From: Caldimonas manganoxidans ATCC BAA-369
GTDB lineage: Bacteria; Pseudomonadota; Gammaproteobacteria; Burkholderiales; Burkholderiaceae_C
Length of the DNA: 64,000 bases
Reading direction: 5' to 3'
NCBI RefSeq assembly: GCF_000381125.1
Contig: NZ_KB905934.1
Span: forward strand, 1 to 64,000
The number at the start of each line of letters is the position of its first letter. Position 1 is the first letter of the stretch. Positions 16,744 through 25,207 of the stretch are shown piece by piece. Position numbers and translations under genes: made by a program. A model generated the notes under the pieces. The model ran no database searches. It was given only the letters and a program-made list of their open reading frames with translations, and was not told the origin of the DNA.

Positions 16744-17332
16744 CGGCAGCACCTCCGATCACATCGGCGACACCGGCCAGCTCCTGCGGGATGCGAGATT
16801 CGTGACGCAACTTGCGCAGTGCCTTCCCCTCGATCTGGCGGACGCGCTCGCGCGTAACCTTCATCTTCTCGGCGATCTCGTCGAGCGACGCTCCGGCAAA
16901 GAAGCGCTCGCGGATCACGTCCGCCTCACGCGGCGTTAGCGAATCGATGGCATCCTGAATGATGCGGCCTGCCTGCGCGTGGCTGGCCAGCCGCAGCGGG
17001 TCGGCAGACGCCGTTCCACAGGTCAGGGCTTGCACGCTGTCTGCATCCAGATCGATGCTGGAATGGTTCTTTTCCAGCGGCTGGAGCTGTGCATCCGACC
17101 ACAGATCGGAGGGAGATGCATTCAGGAAGTCGCACAAAGCCCATGCGCACTCCCGCAACAGCCCATCCGGTGTCAGCGGAGAGCGCGTGAGATTGAGGTA
17201 GGGCAGCAGTGCGCCGTAGTAGCTGATGCCAACGGCAGCGGCGAACCGCGCGCCTGGTCGGTAGCCTGCCTGCTCGATGGCGCGCAATAGACGGGCATTG
17301 CGTACGGAGATGCGCACACGGTAGTCAGTCAT
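16736..17332 (-). CDS. Xre-like / sigma region 4 hybrid regulator
   Basis: 198 aa. Residues about 9-85 resemble a Cro/C1-type helix-turn-helix domain (RNARLLRAIEQAGYRPGARF, ending NASPSDLWSD). Residues 130-177 are a clear sigma-70 region 4, with SLTPREADVIRERF, SLDEIAEKMKV and RERVRQIEGKALRKLRH, which in sigma factors contacts the -35 box. Regions 2 and 3 are absent, so it cannot be a full sigma factor. It may act as a transcription activator or a sigma mimic. It overlaps the primase start by eight bases. Confidence 0.75.
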   Translation of the reverse strand: MTDYRVRISVRNARLLRAIEQAGYRPGARFAAAVGISYYGALLPYLNLTRSPLTPDGLLRECAWALCDFLNASPSDLWSDAQLQPLEKNHSSIDLDADSVQALTCGTASADPLRLASHAQAGRIIQDAIDSLTPREADVIRERFFAGASLDEIAEKMKVTRERVRQIEGKALRKLRHESRIPQELAGVADVIGGAADA

Positions 17333-17537
17333 GGGCTCCTCCTTCTGCCGCTGCCCACGCGGTGAGCTCTGACATTCGGAACCGAACCATCTGGCCGATC
17401 CGATAGTGCGGAATGCGCTTGGAGGCGCGGCACCGTGGCTTGGTGAAGTAGTACGTGGGCAGATTGAGCAAACGGGCGGCTTGCCGTGCCCCTACCATCG
17501 GTTCCGCCTCTGGTGCGTGTGATTCGATATGGTTCAT
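17325..17537 (-). CDS. Small MerR/excisionase-like DNA-binding protein
   Basis: 70 aa, starting MNHIESHAPEAEPMVGARQA. Residues 29-65 form a helix-turn-helix-17/AlpA-like fold: ARQAARLLNLPTYYFTK, then PHYRIGQMVRFRMSEL, where the last part is the wing. Such proteins act as excisionases or small transcription factors. It overlaps the previous and next genes by a few bases, so it is part of the early operon. The specific target is unknown. Confidence 0.6.
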   Translation of the reverse strand: MNHIESHAPEAEPMVGARQAARLLNLPTYYFTKPRCRASKRIPHYRIGQMVRFRMSELTAWAAAEGGAHD

Positions 17538-18268
17538 TGCGTCCTCCAGCACCGGTCCTGCCAGGGGCACATCCGGCATTCGAAGTGGGTCGGATCGACA
17601 AAGGCGCGCGGCAGCAATTCGCCTGTTTCAGTCGCGGTGATGACTTTCACCGCCCGGTCGGACATGCGCTGCGCAAGCCCAGCGTCGAACGGCACCCGCT
17701 CGGCGTAGATCTCCATCGTGTCGGCGTTGAGCGCCGTGAAGATCGCCGGATGCTCGTGCAGTTCGAGATAGGCTTGGTAAATCGCCACTTGCGCGGCATA
17801 GATGGGCTTGGCGATGGCCAAGCCCTTTTTCTCCAGCTCGCGCCAGGACTTGTTGCTTAAGGCTTTGCACTCCCAGAGCGCTGGATAGGCAAAGCCCTCG
17901 GGGCCAGCGACGATGACGCCGTCGATGTGGCCCTGCAGTCGGCCATCGGCCACCGAGAAGCCGAACTGCTCGCCGTCCGCCTTGCGTGTGCGCAGGTCGA
18001 AGCCTGCGCCCCGCAGCCACGCGACCATGCAGTCCTCCATGACGTGGCCACGTTCGAAGATGCGCAGCATCCGGCCATCGGACTCGCGGCCCTGGTCGAC
18101 GGGTGCTTGCGCGTACTCGAACTGCAGCGCGCGCTCACAGGCCACCCCGAGGCGCGAGGCCCCGAGGTACTGGCGCTCAGACTGGCGGGCGCGGGCCAAC
18201 TGCAACCCGGCGTCGACCAGGGCGGTGACCTGGCCCGCGATACTCGATGAGGAATTGAAGTCGATCAT
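17534..18268 (-). CDS. Cas4/RecB-type PD-(D/E)XK nuclease with Fe-S cluster ligands
   Basis: 244 aa, starting MIDFNSSSSIAGQVTAL. The nuclease core shows GHIDGV (His114, Asp116), LWECKAL (Glu133, Lys135) and Gln160 in the helix after it. Four cysteines fit an iron-sulfur cluster: Cys44 in the early GVACERAL helix and Cys231, Cys234 and Cys240 in the C-terminal FECRMCPWQDRCW. This is the Cas4/AddB layout. With the neighbouring Sak4-like ATPase and DUF669-like protein it probably forms the phage recombination module, resecting DNA ends. Confidence 0.85.
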   Translation of the reverse strand: MIDFNSSSSIAGQVTALVDAGLQLARARQSERQYLGASRLGVACERALQFEYAQAPVDQGRESDGRMLRIFERGHVMEDCMVAWLRGAGFDLRTRKADGEQFGFSVADGRLQGHIDGVIVAGPEGFAYPALWECKALSNKSWRELEKKGLAIAKPIYAAQVAIYQAYLELHEHPAIFTALNADTMEIYAERVPFDAGLAQRMSDRAVKVITATETGELLPRAFVDPTHFECRMCPWQDRCWRTQ

Positions 18269-18765
18269 GGCTTCTTCCCCTTCGGTTCATCCCAAGGCAG
18301 GTCGTCCTCCAGATCCGCGAAGGGATTGGCGGCATCAGGTGACAACGGATCAGGCGTGGGCGGCAAGCCCCGCACGGGCGGAAACTTGGTTTCCTCGTGG
18401 TGCGCGACCATTGCGTCCGACCAGCAAGTGACGATGGCGTCGATTACCCGCAGAGCTTCGGCTTCGGAGTAGTCGCCCAGCGGCTTGGTGAAGCCGATCT
18501 CGCTCGCTGCCTCGCCGAAGGCCTTGAGGCAATGACGCATTGCGGCCAGTTCGACATCAGACGGATCAATCATGGCGACCTCCGTCTTGTCGATGCGACC
18601 TTCCTTGGCCCGCTGCCAGTTGCCGTACAGCGCGTGAAATGCGTCCTGGCAGCGACGCGAGCAGAACACCCAGTCGATGGGATAGCGCCGGGGATCGCCC
18701 ACACTGTGGCGGTTGTCGGTGTGGCCGTAGCCCCGGGCCTGTCGTTTGCAGACCCAGCATTTCAT
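18265..18765 (-). CDS. DUF6511-like zinc-ribbon protein
   Basis: 166 aa, starting MKCWVCKRQARGYGHTDNRH. The N-terminal pair CWVC and a second pair near CSRRC are spaced like a zinc ribbon, as in DUF6511 proteins. The rest is acidic, and the end is Pro/Asp-rich (NPFADLEDDLPWDEPKGKKP). Its stop overlaps the nuclease start by four bases. Function is unknown; a binding or adaptor role in the recombination module is possible. Confidence 0.6.
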   Translation of the reverse strand: MKCWVCKRQARGYGHTDNRHSVGDPRRYPIDWVFCSRRCQDAFHALYGNWQRAKEGRIDKTEVAMIDPSDVELAAMRHCLKAFGEAASEIGFTKPLGDYSEAEALRVIDAIVTCWSDAMVAHHEETKFPPVRGLPPTPDPLSPDAANPFADLEDDLPWDEPKGKKP

Positions 18766-19619
18766 GCCCCCTCCTCGAGTTCATCGAGCAGCAGGCCCAA
18801 CTGCAGGGCAGCGCCAGCAAAGGCGGCCTCGCAGCGGCGCTTGAAGTCGGGATAGCTCATCGAGCTGCGCGCAATCGCCGTGACCGCGTGAATCTGCGAT
18901 TCCAAATGCGCGAGTCCCTGATCGGACAGCCACTGGTGATGCTTCTGCGAGATGCCCTTGCGATTGCGGATCTCATCCAGCAGCTCCTCTGGCAGCACCG
19001 GCCCGTAGACCCAGCGCAGCGTGATCTGGCCAACGACGTGCGGTGGGTTCTGGTCGTGGCCCTGGTACTTCCAGCCGAACAACCGATAGATGGCGCGGTA
19101 GTAGTCCGGGTGGAAGCGGCGCTCCCACGATGCGCAGGACTGGCGCAGCAACTTGGAGATCAGCTCCTGCAGCGCGTCCGGCGCACGGTGGTGCTGGTAG
19201 CCCGTGGCCTCGTCGATGAGAGCGACTTCGCCGGTGGTGGCCAGCGCCGAGAGAATCTTTCGGCAGTTGGGGATGATGTGCTGCCGCTTGGCATGCAAAC
19301 GCCCCTGCAGCGCCGCGTCGATGATGCCCAGCGCCACATCGCTCAGGATGCCCGCCGGGAAGAACGTGCCGATCTGGCCGGACGGCAGGCGCACCTTTGC
19401 GTACCCTTTTTTTTCGAATACTGACAATGAGTTAGCGGAAAATTCGCGGATCAAAGCGCCGATTTGCGTACCCGGACTTTTGTCCCGCAGACCCAAGGCA
19501 CGCGCCAGTTGGCGCTGGACATAGCCGCGCTCGCCGGTGGTGAGCACGACCGCCTCGCAGTCGAGATCTCCGAAATGCACGACGCCGTAGTGGCTGGCAG
19601 TGAGCATGGATGCGTTCAT
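18762..19619 (-). CDS. P63C domain phage protein
   Basis: 285 aa, starting MNASMLTASHYGVVHFGDLD, with GGGAGG five bases upstream. The N-terminal part (LTTGERGYVQRQLARALGL) resembles a phage antirepressor-like domain. The later segment ERRFHPDYYRAIYRLFGW is the P63C signature. The P63C domain is common in phage and mobile-element proteins with unknown activity, and DNA binding is suspected. The stop overlaps the zinc-ribbon gene start by four bases. Confidence 0.75.
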   Translation of the reverse strand: MNASMLTASHYGVVHFGDLDCEAVVLTTGERGYVQRQLARALGLRDKSPGTQIGALIREFSANSLSVFEKKGYAKVRLPSGQIGTFFPAGILSDVALGIIDAALQGRLHAKRQHIIPNCRKILSALATTGEVALIDEATGYQHHRAPDALQELISKLLRQSCASWERRFHPDYYRAIYRLFGWKYQGHDQNPPHVVGQITLRWVYGPVLPEELLDEIRNRKGISQKHHQWLSDQGLAHLESQIHAVTAIARSSMSYPDFKRRCEAAFAGAALQLGLLLDELEEGA

Positions 19620-19630
19620 GACGGCCTCCC

Positions 19631-20257
19631 TCACTGTGCCCAGGACGGTTTGCCCGTCACGGGTGCGCGTTGCGTAGCCGAGGTCTGATACGCGGGTGCT
19701 GCCTGCGCCGGAGCGCCCGAGGTGCCGCCGCCGGTCTTGGCCTTGGGCGGCACGCCCATGAGCTTGGCGTACTCGGGGTGGTCGGGTTCGACCGCGAGCT
19801 TGACCACGTTGCGGTCCTGGCCCTTGGCGTCCTTATCGATGTCCACGCGGGCCAGAAACTCGATGCCGTCCAGTTCATGGAAGCCCTGGATGCGCCGCGC
19901 GGCGGCGGCCTGCGGACTCATGTCCTGCGGGTGGACGTTGCGCGCGCTGTTGAGCACGGCGCGGATGAAGCTGCGGCCCATCTGGCCCCAGGTCGGGCCC
20001 TTCTTGGAGTGCAGGCCGATGTTCGACCACATCTTGCGCTTGGCGTAGTCGCCTGCCGTGACCACGAACTCGGCGGCGAGGTAGATCGAGCCGGTCTCGA
20101 AGGATTCGGTGGCGTAGCCGCCCGTCCATCCCTGCGACGGGTCGTCATAACCGCCTGGCTTGAGAGTCATGCGCACCGGCACCAGCGTGCCCTTGGGAAT
20201 GAGGTCGAAGCCCTGTTGCTGTTCCGCATCGTTGAAGTCGTTCCAGTTGGTGGTCAT
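19631..20257 (-). CDS. DUF669-like (probable ssDNA-binding) phage protein
   Basis: 208 aa, starting MTTNWNDFNDAEQQQGFDLI, with AGGAG upstream. The core reads like DUF669: IPKGTLVPVRMTLKPGGY, then FVVTAGDYAKRKMWSNIGLH and WGQMGRSFIRAVLNSARN. Such proteins replace single-stranded DNA-binding protein in many phages and sit beside an annealing ATPase, as here. The C-terminus is a flexible Gly/Ala/Pro tail. Its start lies six bases past the stop of the Sak4-like gene. The SSB role is inferred from the neighbour and family. Confidence 0.6.
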   Translation of the reverse strand: MTTNWNDFNDAEQQQGFDLIPKGTLVPVRMTLKPGGYDDPSQGWTGGYATESFETGSIYLAAEFVVTAGDYAKRKMWSNIGLHSKKGPTWGQMGRSFIRAVLNSARNVHPQDMSPQAAAARRIQGFHELDGIEFLARVDIDKDAKGQDRNVVKLAVEPDHPEYAKLMGVPPKAKTGGGTSGAPAQAAPAYQTSATQRAPVTGKPSWAQ

Positions 20258-20262
20258 GGCGA

Positions 20263-21105
20263 TTACTCCTGAGATTCGATAGGGGTGGCGGCGCGTGCAG
20301 GCGTGGCGGTTGCGCCCGCGCACTTGGCGATCAGCGCGCCGAGATGCGGCGGCTCCAGCAGGTCGAGGCGACCACTGCGGTCTTTGGCCGGAAAGCCGTA
20401 GGGGTTGACGGTGTGGGTGACGAACGCGCGGTAGGCGCTACCGTCCTCGGCCTTGATCTCGGCCAGCGTCACGACCTCATCGACGATGCCGGGCAGTTCG
20501 AGGGCGGTCTTGCTGCCCTCGATCTGGGGCACGAACACCTTGCGGTTGTAGTCATCGAGGCGTTCGTCGAGGATGGCCACGAACACCACGTTCTTGCCGC
20601 GTGCGTGCTGAAGGTGGGTCAGCGCGGCGATCATTTCCTGACCAAGCAGGCCATAGGCTGCGCGCAGGTCTGTCTTGCCGGTGCGGTCGCTGACGGAGCC
20701 CGGCTGCGTCTTGCACCACGCGAAGCACTGACGCGAGAGCTGCGTGATCGAGTCGAGGAAGAAGGTCTGGTAGCGGTCGAGTTGCGCCGGGTCGCCAAAC
20801 TTCTCGACGACGTGGTCGTAGTGCGCCTGCGAGAACGCGGCCTCCGGCGGCAGCGACTTGTCGGGACCCGCGAGGAACACGAAGAAGTCGCGGCTCTCCG
20901 GCCACGATGCCGGGCGGATGGTGTCGCCCGGCCAGTCAGCCACGGCAAGATCGCCCGCCTCGATGTCGAGGAACAGCGTGGTGGCCGGGTCGAGGTCCTT
21001 GAGCCGGGTGGTCTTGCCAATGCCGGACTTGCCCAGCATCAGCAGCTTCACGCCCTTGCGCTCGGCCATCCGCTCGATAGCGGACACGATAGGGAGCTTC
21101 TTCAT
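20263..21105 (-). CDS. Sak4-like ATPase (probable single-strand annealing / RecA-like)
   Basis: 280 aa, starting MKKLPIVSAIERMAERKGVK. Walker A is LMLGKSGIGKTT (residues 23-33), with a Walker-B-like strand in YQTFFLDSITQLSR. The RecA-core layout without N-terminal extension matches Sak4-type annealing proteins of phage recombination modules. It lies directly before the DUF669-like gene, the usual pairing. The C-terminus is a short Ala/Thr tail. Function is inferred by family and context. Confidence 0.75.
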   Translation of the reverse strand: MKKLPIVSAIERMAERKGVKLLMLGKSGIGKTTRLKDLDPATTLFLDIEAGDLAVADWPGDTIRPASWPESRDFFVFLAGPDKSLPPEAAFSQAHYDHVVEKFGDPAQLDRYQTFFLDSITQLSRQCFAWCKTQPGSVSDRTGKTDLRAAYGLLGQEMIAALTHLQHARGKNVVFVAILDERLDDYNRKVFVPQIEGSKTALELPGIVDEVVTLAEIKAEDGSAYRAFVTHTVNPYGFPAKDRSGRLDLLEPPHLGALIAKCAGATATPARAATPIESQE

Positions 21106-21584
21106 GCGGCCCCCCCATCGAGCGTCAGGGTGATGACCGGCTTGCCTTCCTCGACCGTGCGGGCAGCCGCGAACTGCTGCTGCAAGGCCTGCGGCCAGTT
21201 GCTGTAGCGGGTCTCGGACACCGAAAGCTTGATGTCGATGTAGTCCTCGACCTTGTCGCCCGCAGCGACGATGCGCTCGGCCATCTCCTTGAGGATGATC
21301 TGGTTCCAGGTCACCCTTTTGGGGAGTTCGTACTTGATGTGCAGCGCCCCGTCGCGAATGTGGGCGGTGCCGAAATCGCGGCCAGATGCGCGCAGGGCCG
21401 CTCGAGCCTGCTCGCCGTACCGCTGGAGCTTGGCGGCATCCAGCTTGGCGCGCAGGTTCTTGAGGTAAGCGACGGCCTCATCGACATTTCGTTCGGCTGC
21501 GACGAAGTCGCTGATCGGTAGCGCCGCCAACTGGGGCGTGCTCATGGCCGCGAGGTCGGCTGGGTAGAGGGTCAGTTCTTTCAT
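21102..21584 (-). CDS. Conserved phage protein, coiled, function unknown
   Basis: 160 aa, starting MKELTLYPADLAAMSTPQLA. A helical first half (EAVAYLKNLRAKLDAAKLQR) is followed by a mixed second half with WNQIILKEMAERI and a C-terminal beta ending ITLTLDGGAA. It lies first in the recombination module and overlaps the Sak4-like start by four bases. A role with that ATPase is plausible. No enzymatic motif is visible. Confidence 0.6.
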   Translation of the reverse strand: MKELTLYPADLAAMSTPQLAALPISDFVAAERNVDEAVAYLKNLRAKLDAAKLQRYGEQARAALRASGRDFGTAHIRDGALHIKYELPKRVTWNQIILKEMAERIVAAGDKVEDYIDIKLSVSETRYSNWPQALQQQFAAARTVEEGKPVITLTLDGGAA

Positions 21585-21907
21585 GACTGACCTCCCTTCA
21601 CCGGCACACGTTCGGACGTCGAGGCGTAGACGTGGCGTTTCTCGTAATCGAGCACCCCGTTCTCGCCATCGAGGGGGTAGGCCACCTTCTTCGAGAACTT
21701 GACGAAAAAGGGGCCCTTTCCCATCCCGCGCCACCTGGTGAGGGTCTTGGGGGACATGCCCCAGCGATTGGCGAGTTCGACCTCGCTCAGGAATCGCCGC
21801 TGGGACAGCGCCGTGGTTTCAGGGGTAGGCGTCGAACTGAAGCCGACGCCGGAATTGAGGCCCGGTGTACTACCGGAGCCTCCAGCCAGTGCCAATGAAT
21901 AGGCCAT
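21581..21907 (-). CDS. Helix-turn-helix phage protein (MerR/excisionase-like)
   Basis: 108 aa, starting MAYSLALAGGSGSTPGLNSG. The first 34 residues are low-complexity. Residues 38-65 form a helix-turn-helix: FLSEVELANRWGMSPKTL, then TRWRGMGKGP. The wing (KKVAYPLDGENGVLDYEKRH) completes a small winged fold. It is the first gene of the long early operon, and its upstream region carries several dyads. It may be an excisionase or an early regulator. Confidence 0.65.
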   Translation of the reverse strand: MAYSLALAGGSGSTPGLNSGVGFSSTPTPETTALSQRRFLSEVELANRWGMSPKTLTRWRGMGKGPFFVKFSKKVAYPLDGENGVLDYEKRHVYASTSERVPVKGGQS

Positions 21908-21948
21908 TGCCGTGCTCCTTCCCGTTCAGGGATTGGGGCGCGACCGGT

Positions 21949-22040
21949 GGCCAGTCCTGTACTGGCCGTTGATGACCGATGCACGCCTTCATCGGGGAAG
22001 GCGCTACATCTGGCGTAGCAACAGCTACATTTGGCGTAGC
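21949..22040. promoter_or_regulatory. Early control region: two tandem GCTAC dyads and two further inverted repeats
   Basis: Two tandem 17-mers, GCTACATCTGGCGTAGC at 22003-22019 and GCTACATTTGGCGTAGC at 22024-22040, are centred 21 bp apart, two helical turns. To the left lie a GGCCAGT/ACTGGCC dyad (21949-21967) and a GCCTTC/GAAGGC dyad (21985-22002). They sit upstream of the minus-strand early operon. No clear -35/-10 pair was found. The whole stretch looks like a set of operators. Confidence 0.6.
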
Positions 22041-22066
22041 GGAAAATTTTTTTGCTGGACCCTCCG

Positions 22067-22543
22067 CTACCCGAGGGAAGTGATCAAACGGCGTTGCTCA
22101 TTCCAGTCCAAGGGCACCTTGGCACGCAGCAGGGCTTCCAAGGACACCGCCCGGGGCAGGCGTCCTTCGTAGGCGGCCTGGACAATGTCGGGGGCGAGAA
22201 GCGCCAGCCGCAGCAGATCGTTGACCGTGGAACGGTGGATGCGCTCCCGTTCGGCAATCTCGGCGCTGCTGGCCACCGTTCCGTTGTCGATCAACTGCTG
22301 CCAGTAGATACCGCGCCCCAGCGCCTTGAGCAGTGGGCGATCCTGTTCGGGGGTCAGTACCGGGGTATTGGTGATGGCAATTGGCTGGGTGACGCCTTCC
22401 GGGGCAACGATTACCTTTTTGATACCGCGCTTCTTGAAATGGAGGGGCACGAAAGTCGTGATCCGGACACCTCCCCCCTCCAGCGGATGGCGGCGCTCGT
22501 GGGGTATGCCATCGCCGATCAGCTTCTTGGACGTGCGGTTCAT
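22067..22543 (-). CDS. KorB/ParB-type helix-turn-helix protein of the recombinase operon
   Basis: 158 aa, starting [20 protein letters not shown]. The region TVASSAEIAERERIHRSTVN is a clear helix-turn-helix, followed by DLLRLALLAPDIVQAAYEG, a pattern shared with KorB/ParB-type DNA binding domains. The N-terminus is basic. It starts within the recombinase stop (ATGA overlap), so translation is coupled. Small proteins like this are common partners of serine recombinases on proteobacterial elements. Its role may be directionality or regulation. Confidence 0.65.
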   Translation of the reverse strand: MNRTSKKLIGDGIPHERRHPLEGGGVRITTFVPLHFKKRGIKKVIVAPEGVTQPIAITNTPVLTPEQDRPLLKALGRGIYWQQLIDNGTVASSAEIAERERIHRSTVNDLLRLALLAPDIVQAAYEGRLPRAVSLEALLRAKVPLDWNEQRRLITSLG

Positions 22544-23907
22544 GGGGTCATCTCCATTTCCAGCAGTTCGCCGCCGATGCTGTCCGCCTGCAACTCACCG
22601 GCCAGTTCCCGCCATCCCGACTCGCGCCAGACGATATCGACGCCATCGGAGAGAAGCTGGACGCGCTCGATCAGCAGATTGACCAGCCGCACCTGCTCAG
22701 CGGGGAACAAGGCTTTCCAGACCTCTCCGAGACGGCGCATGGCCAGCAAGGTCGTGGGCTCGTCGATCTCCGGGTACTTGCTGCGCACCGCGTTCCAGAC
22801 TCCCTGGATGCTTTCTGGCGACTGGAGCGCCCCCACAATCAGGTTCACCACCACCTCCTCGATTTGGTCGGCCGGGATCATCCCGGTGGCGCTGCTGCGG
22901 TAGCCGTAACGGCTGTCTGCCTTGGGGATGTAGTAGCGGTACTTCTTGCCGGATGGCTTCTTGCTGTAAGTGATGTGGTATTTGCCGCCATCAGGGCCGA
23001 ACATCAGGCCACGCAACAAGGCATCGGTCTTGTGCCGGGTCTGGGTCTTGCCCATGCGCTGATGGGCATCTTCGGCAAGGATGGCCTGCACTCGGTCCCA
23101 CAGCTGGCGCGTGATGATGGGCTCGTGTTGCCCGGCAAACACCGCTCCCTTGTGGCGAATTTCGCCGACGTAGATCGGGTTGCGCAGTACCTTGGAGATG
23201 TACTTCTTGTCCATTGGCGTGCCGTTACGCACGCGGCCATCCTTCAGGCGGTTGGGCTTGGTGGTGATTCCCTCCAAGGCCATTTCGCGGACGATGTCTG
23301 TGATGGAGCGTGTCTCGGTAAATCGCATGAAGATTCGCCGGATGACCTCCGCATCTTTTTCCACAACAACGAGCTTGCGGTCTCTGACCTCGTAGCCCAG
23401 CGGCGTGTATCCCCCCATCCATAGACCCTTGCGCTTGCTGGCGGCGATCTTGTCGCGGATGCGCTCGCCGGTGACCTCGCGCTCGAACTGGGCGAAGGAC
23501 AGCAAGATGTTCAGCATCAGCCGCCCCATCGACGTGGTGGTGTTGAATTGCTGTGTCACCGACACGAACGACACCTTGTGGCGCTCGAAGAGCTCCACCA
23601 GCTTGGCGAAGTCGGCCAGGCTGCGTGTCAAGCGGTCGATCTTGTAGACGACCACAATGTCGATCTGGTCGGCCATGATGTCGGCCATCAGCCGTTTCAA
23701 TGCCGGGCGTTCCATGTTGCCGCCTGAGTAGCCGCCGTCGTCGTAGTCATCGGCGACCGGCAACCAGCCCTCGGCACGCTGGCTCACGATGTAGGCATGG
23801 CCTGCTTCGCGCTGGGCATCAAGAGAGTTGAAGGATTGATCCAGGCGCTCGTCGGTGGAGACACGGGTGTAGACGGCGCAGCGCTTTTTGGTCACAACGC
23901 TATTCAT
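22540..23907 (-). CDS. Large serine recombinase (integrase)
   Basis: 455 aa, starting [20 protein letters not shown], with AGGAGG six bases upstream. The catalytic serine is Ser17 in TRVST. The resolvase domain continues with [21 protein letters not shown] recombinase domain and zinc-ribbon-like region follow (about residues 180-360), with [15 protein letters not shown] at the join. The length is short for phage integrases of this type but normal for the proteobacterial DUF2924-linked group. It is the likely integrase of this prophage. Confidence 0.9.
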   Translation of the reverse strand: MNSVVTKKRCAVYTRVSTDERLDQSFNSLDAQREAGHAYIVSQRAEGWLPVADDYDDGGYSGGNMERPALKRLMADIMADQIDIVVVYKIDRLTRSLADFAKLVELFERHKVSFVSVTQQFNTTTSMGRLMLNILLSFAQFEREVTGERIRDKIAASKRKGLWMGGYTPLGYEVRDRKLVVVEKDAEVIRRIFMRFTETRSITDIVREMALEGITTKPNRLKDGRVRNGTPMDKKYISKVLRNPIYVGEIRHKGAVFAGQHEPIITRQLWDRVQAILAEDAHQRMGKTQTRHKTDALLRGLMFGPDGGKYHITYSKKPSGKKYRYYIPKADSRYGYRSSATGMIPADQIEEVVVNLIVGALQSPESIQGVWNAVRSKYPEIDEPTTLLAMRRLGEVWKALFPAEQVRLVNLLIERVQLLSDGVDIVWRESGWRELAGELQADSIGGELLEMEMTP

Positions 23908-24365
23908 TTCCCGCCTCCTCGCCGCTTGTTCTTGATAAGCCCAAAAAACAGGGGGCCCGACCACTGGGTGCCGGTGATGTGGCGGGCAACGGCTGACAGG
24001 CTTTTGAACCGGCGGCCTTCGTATTCGAAAGATCCGTCTGCCAGCGCGGTGACGCGATGTTCGCGGCTGTCAAACTCCCGCACCAACACAGTGCCGGGGA
24101 TGACCTGAACTTCGACGCCGCGCTGCGTCTTGATCTTGGATTGGGCTTCGCCAATCCGCGCCATTTGTTTTTGGACAAGTAGCGTAGTGCACAGCGCTTC
24201 CTCTTGAATTTTGTAGGCGACGCGGCCTTCGACATAAGCCCGGTTATGGTGCGGCGGTCGCTGCGGGAAATACTTGTCCCAGATAGCCCACAGAGCTTTC
24301 ATGGGCAGCTTCGGCAGATTAGCGATTTGCGCCGCCAGCGAGAGGGGTGTTGCGGGTGCGTTCAT
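23904..24365 (-). CDS. DUF2924 domain protein
   Basis: 153 aa, starting [20 protein letters not shown]. The segment [12 protein letters not shown] and the C-terminal [20 protein letters not shown] followed by [11 protein letters not shown] are the DUF2924 signature. These proteins are found next to serine recombinases and are likely accessory factors. Its start and stop both overlap the neighbours by four bases (ATGA), in a tightly coupled operon. Confidence 0.85.
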   Translation of the reverse strand: MNAPATPLSLAAQIANLPKLPMKALWAIWDKYFPQRPPHHNRAYVEGRVAYKIQEEALCTTLLVQKQMARIGEAQSKIKTQRGVEVQVIPGTVLVREFDSREHRVTALADGSFEYEGRRFKSLSAVARHITGTQWSGPLFFGLIKNKRRGGGK

Positions 24366-24550
24366 TTCAAAACTCCTTTTGTAGAGGGGTTCGTATGAAC
24401 GCGCTCGGGTGCCGAGAAGCCAAGAGGAATGTCGCCATCTTTGGGGCGCGTGGAATGCAAGCGCGCGATGGCGGTTGCGATGATTTCCGCGGCCTCGCGC
24501 GCCCGTTGGCGAGGGGACATCAATTCAGGGAGTGTTTGTTCGACGGTCAT
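24362..24550 (-). CDS. Small protein preceding DUF2924 gene, 62 aa
   Basis: Starts [24 protein letters not shown] 15 codons upstream (24595) is possible but has no better ribosome site. The rest is helical then unstructured ([19 protein letters not shown]). Its stop overlaps the DUF2924 start by four bases, making it the first gene of the recombinase operon. Function is unknown. Confidence 0.55.
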   Translation of the reverse strand: MTVEQTLPELMSPRQRAREAAEIIATAIARLHSTRPKDGDIPLGFSAPERVHTNPSTKGVLK

Positions 24551-24647
24551 TTCGGTAGCCAGTAAAGTTGTCAGACCGTTACGAAGAATATGCACACAGG
24601 GCGGTCGGGGTATCCCGTTTCAGCGTGCATCAGATAGGGAGAGCGAG

Positions 24648-25172
24648 ATTTCGAGGAGATTTTTCTGGGCGACGTTGATCGCCCTGGCTGCGTGGAGTGC
24701 CAGCGCGGAGACCATCACGGGCAGAGTGGTTGGCGTGGCCGACGGGGACACGGTCACCGTGCTTGATGCTGATAGGACGCAGCACAAGATCAGGGTGGCT
24801 GGGATCGATGCGCCGGAGAAGAATCAGGCGTTCGGGCAGAGATCCAAGGCGTCAATGTCCGACCTCGTATTCGGCAAAGACGTCGTCGTGATGAGCAGCA
24901 AGCGCGACCGCTACGGGCGGCTCGTGGGCAAGGTGCTAGTCGCCGACCCCTCCTGCGCCGCAAGCACGTGTCCGAAGACACTCGACGCAGGGCTGGCCCA
25001 GATCACAGCTGGGATGGCTTGGTGGTACCGGCAGTACGCACAGGAGCAGTCCGCCGAGGATGCCGGTGCCTACGAGTTCGCCGAACAGGAGGCGCGCGGC
25101 CGCCACGCCGGACTGTGGCGCGATGCCGATCCGATAGCTCCTTGGGACTGGCGCCGCGCCTCGCGCCCGTAG
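24648..25172 (+). CDS. Exported staphylococcal-nuclease-like protein (start uncertain)
   Basis: About 174 aa. From an ATT codon preceded by GGGAGA, the sequence is ISRRFFWATLIALAAWSASA, a typical signal peptide, and then the mature domain ETITGRVVGVADGDTVTVLD. SNase family residues are visible: Arg49 and Asp53 in KIRVAGIDAPEK, Glu57, and RDRYGRLVG further on. No ATG fits the expected start. The only upstream ATG (24429) would run antisense through the neighbouring gene. Either ATT or a nearby TTG is used, or the start codon has been lost by mutation. The product would cut nucleic acid in the periplasm. Confidence 0.7.
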   Translation: MSRRFFWATLIALAAWSASAETITGRVVGVADGDTVTVLDADRTQHKIRVAGIDAPEKNQAFGQRSKASMSDLVFGKDVVVMSSKRDRYGRLVGKVLVADPSCAASTCPKTLDAGLAQITAGMAWWYRQYAQEQSAEDAGAYEFAEQEARGRHAGLWRDADPIAPWDWRRASRP

Positions 25173-25207
25173 TCAGACCAGAGATTTTCTGCGTTGGGTC
25201 GCCTCCA

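Noticed and set aside
16736-17332. Full alternative sigma factor
   Set aside because: Only region 4 is present; regions 2 and 3 are missing.
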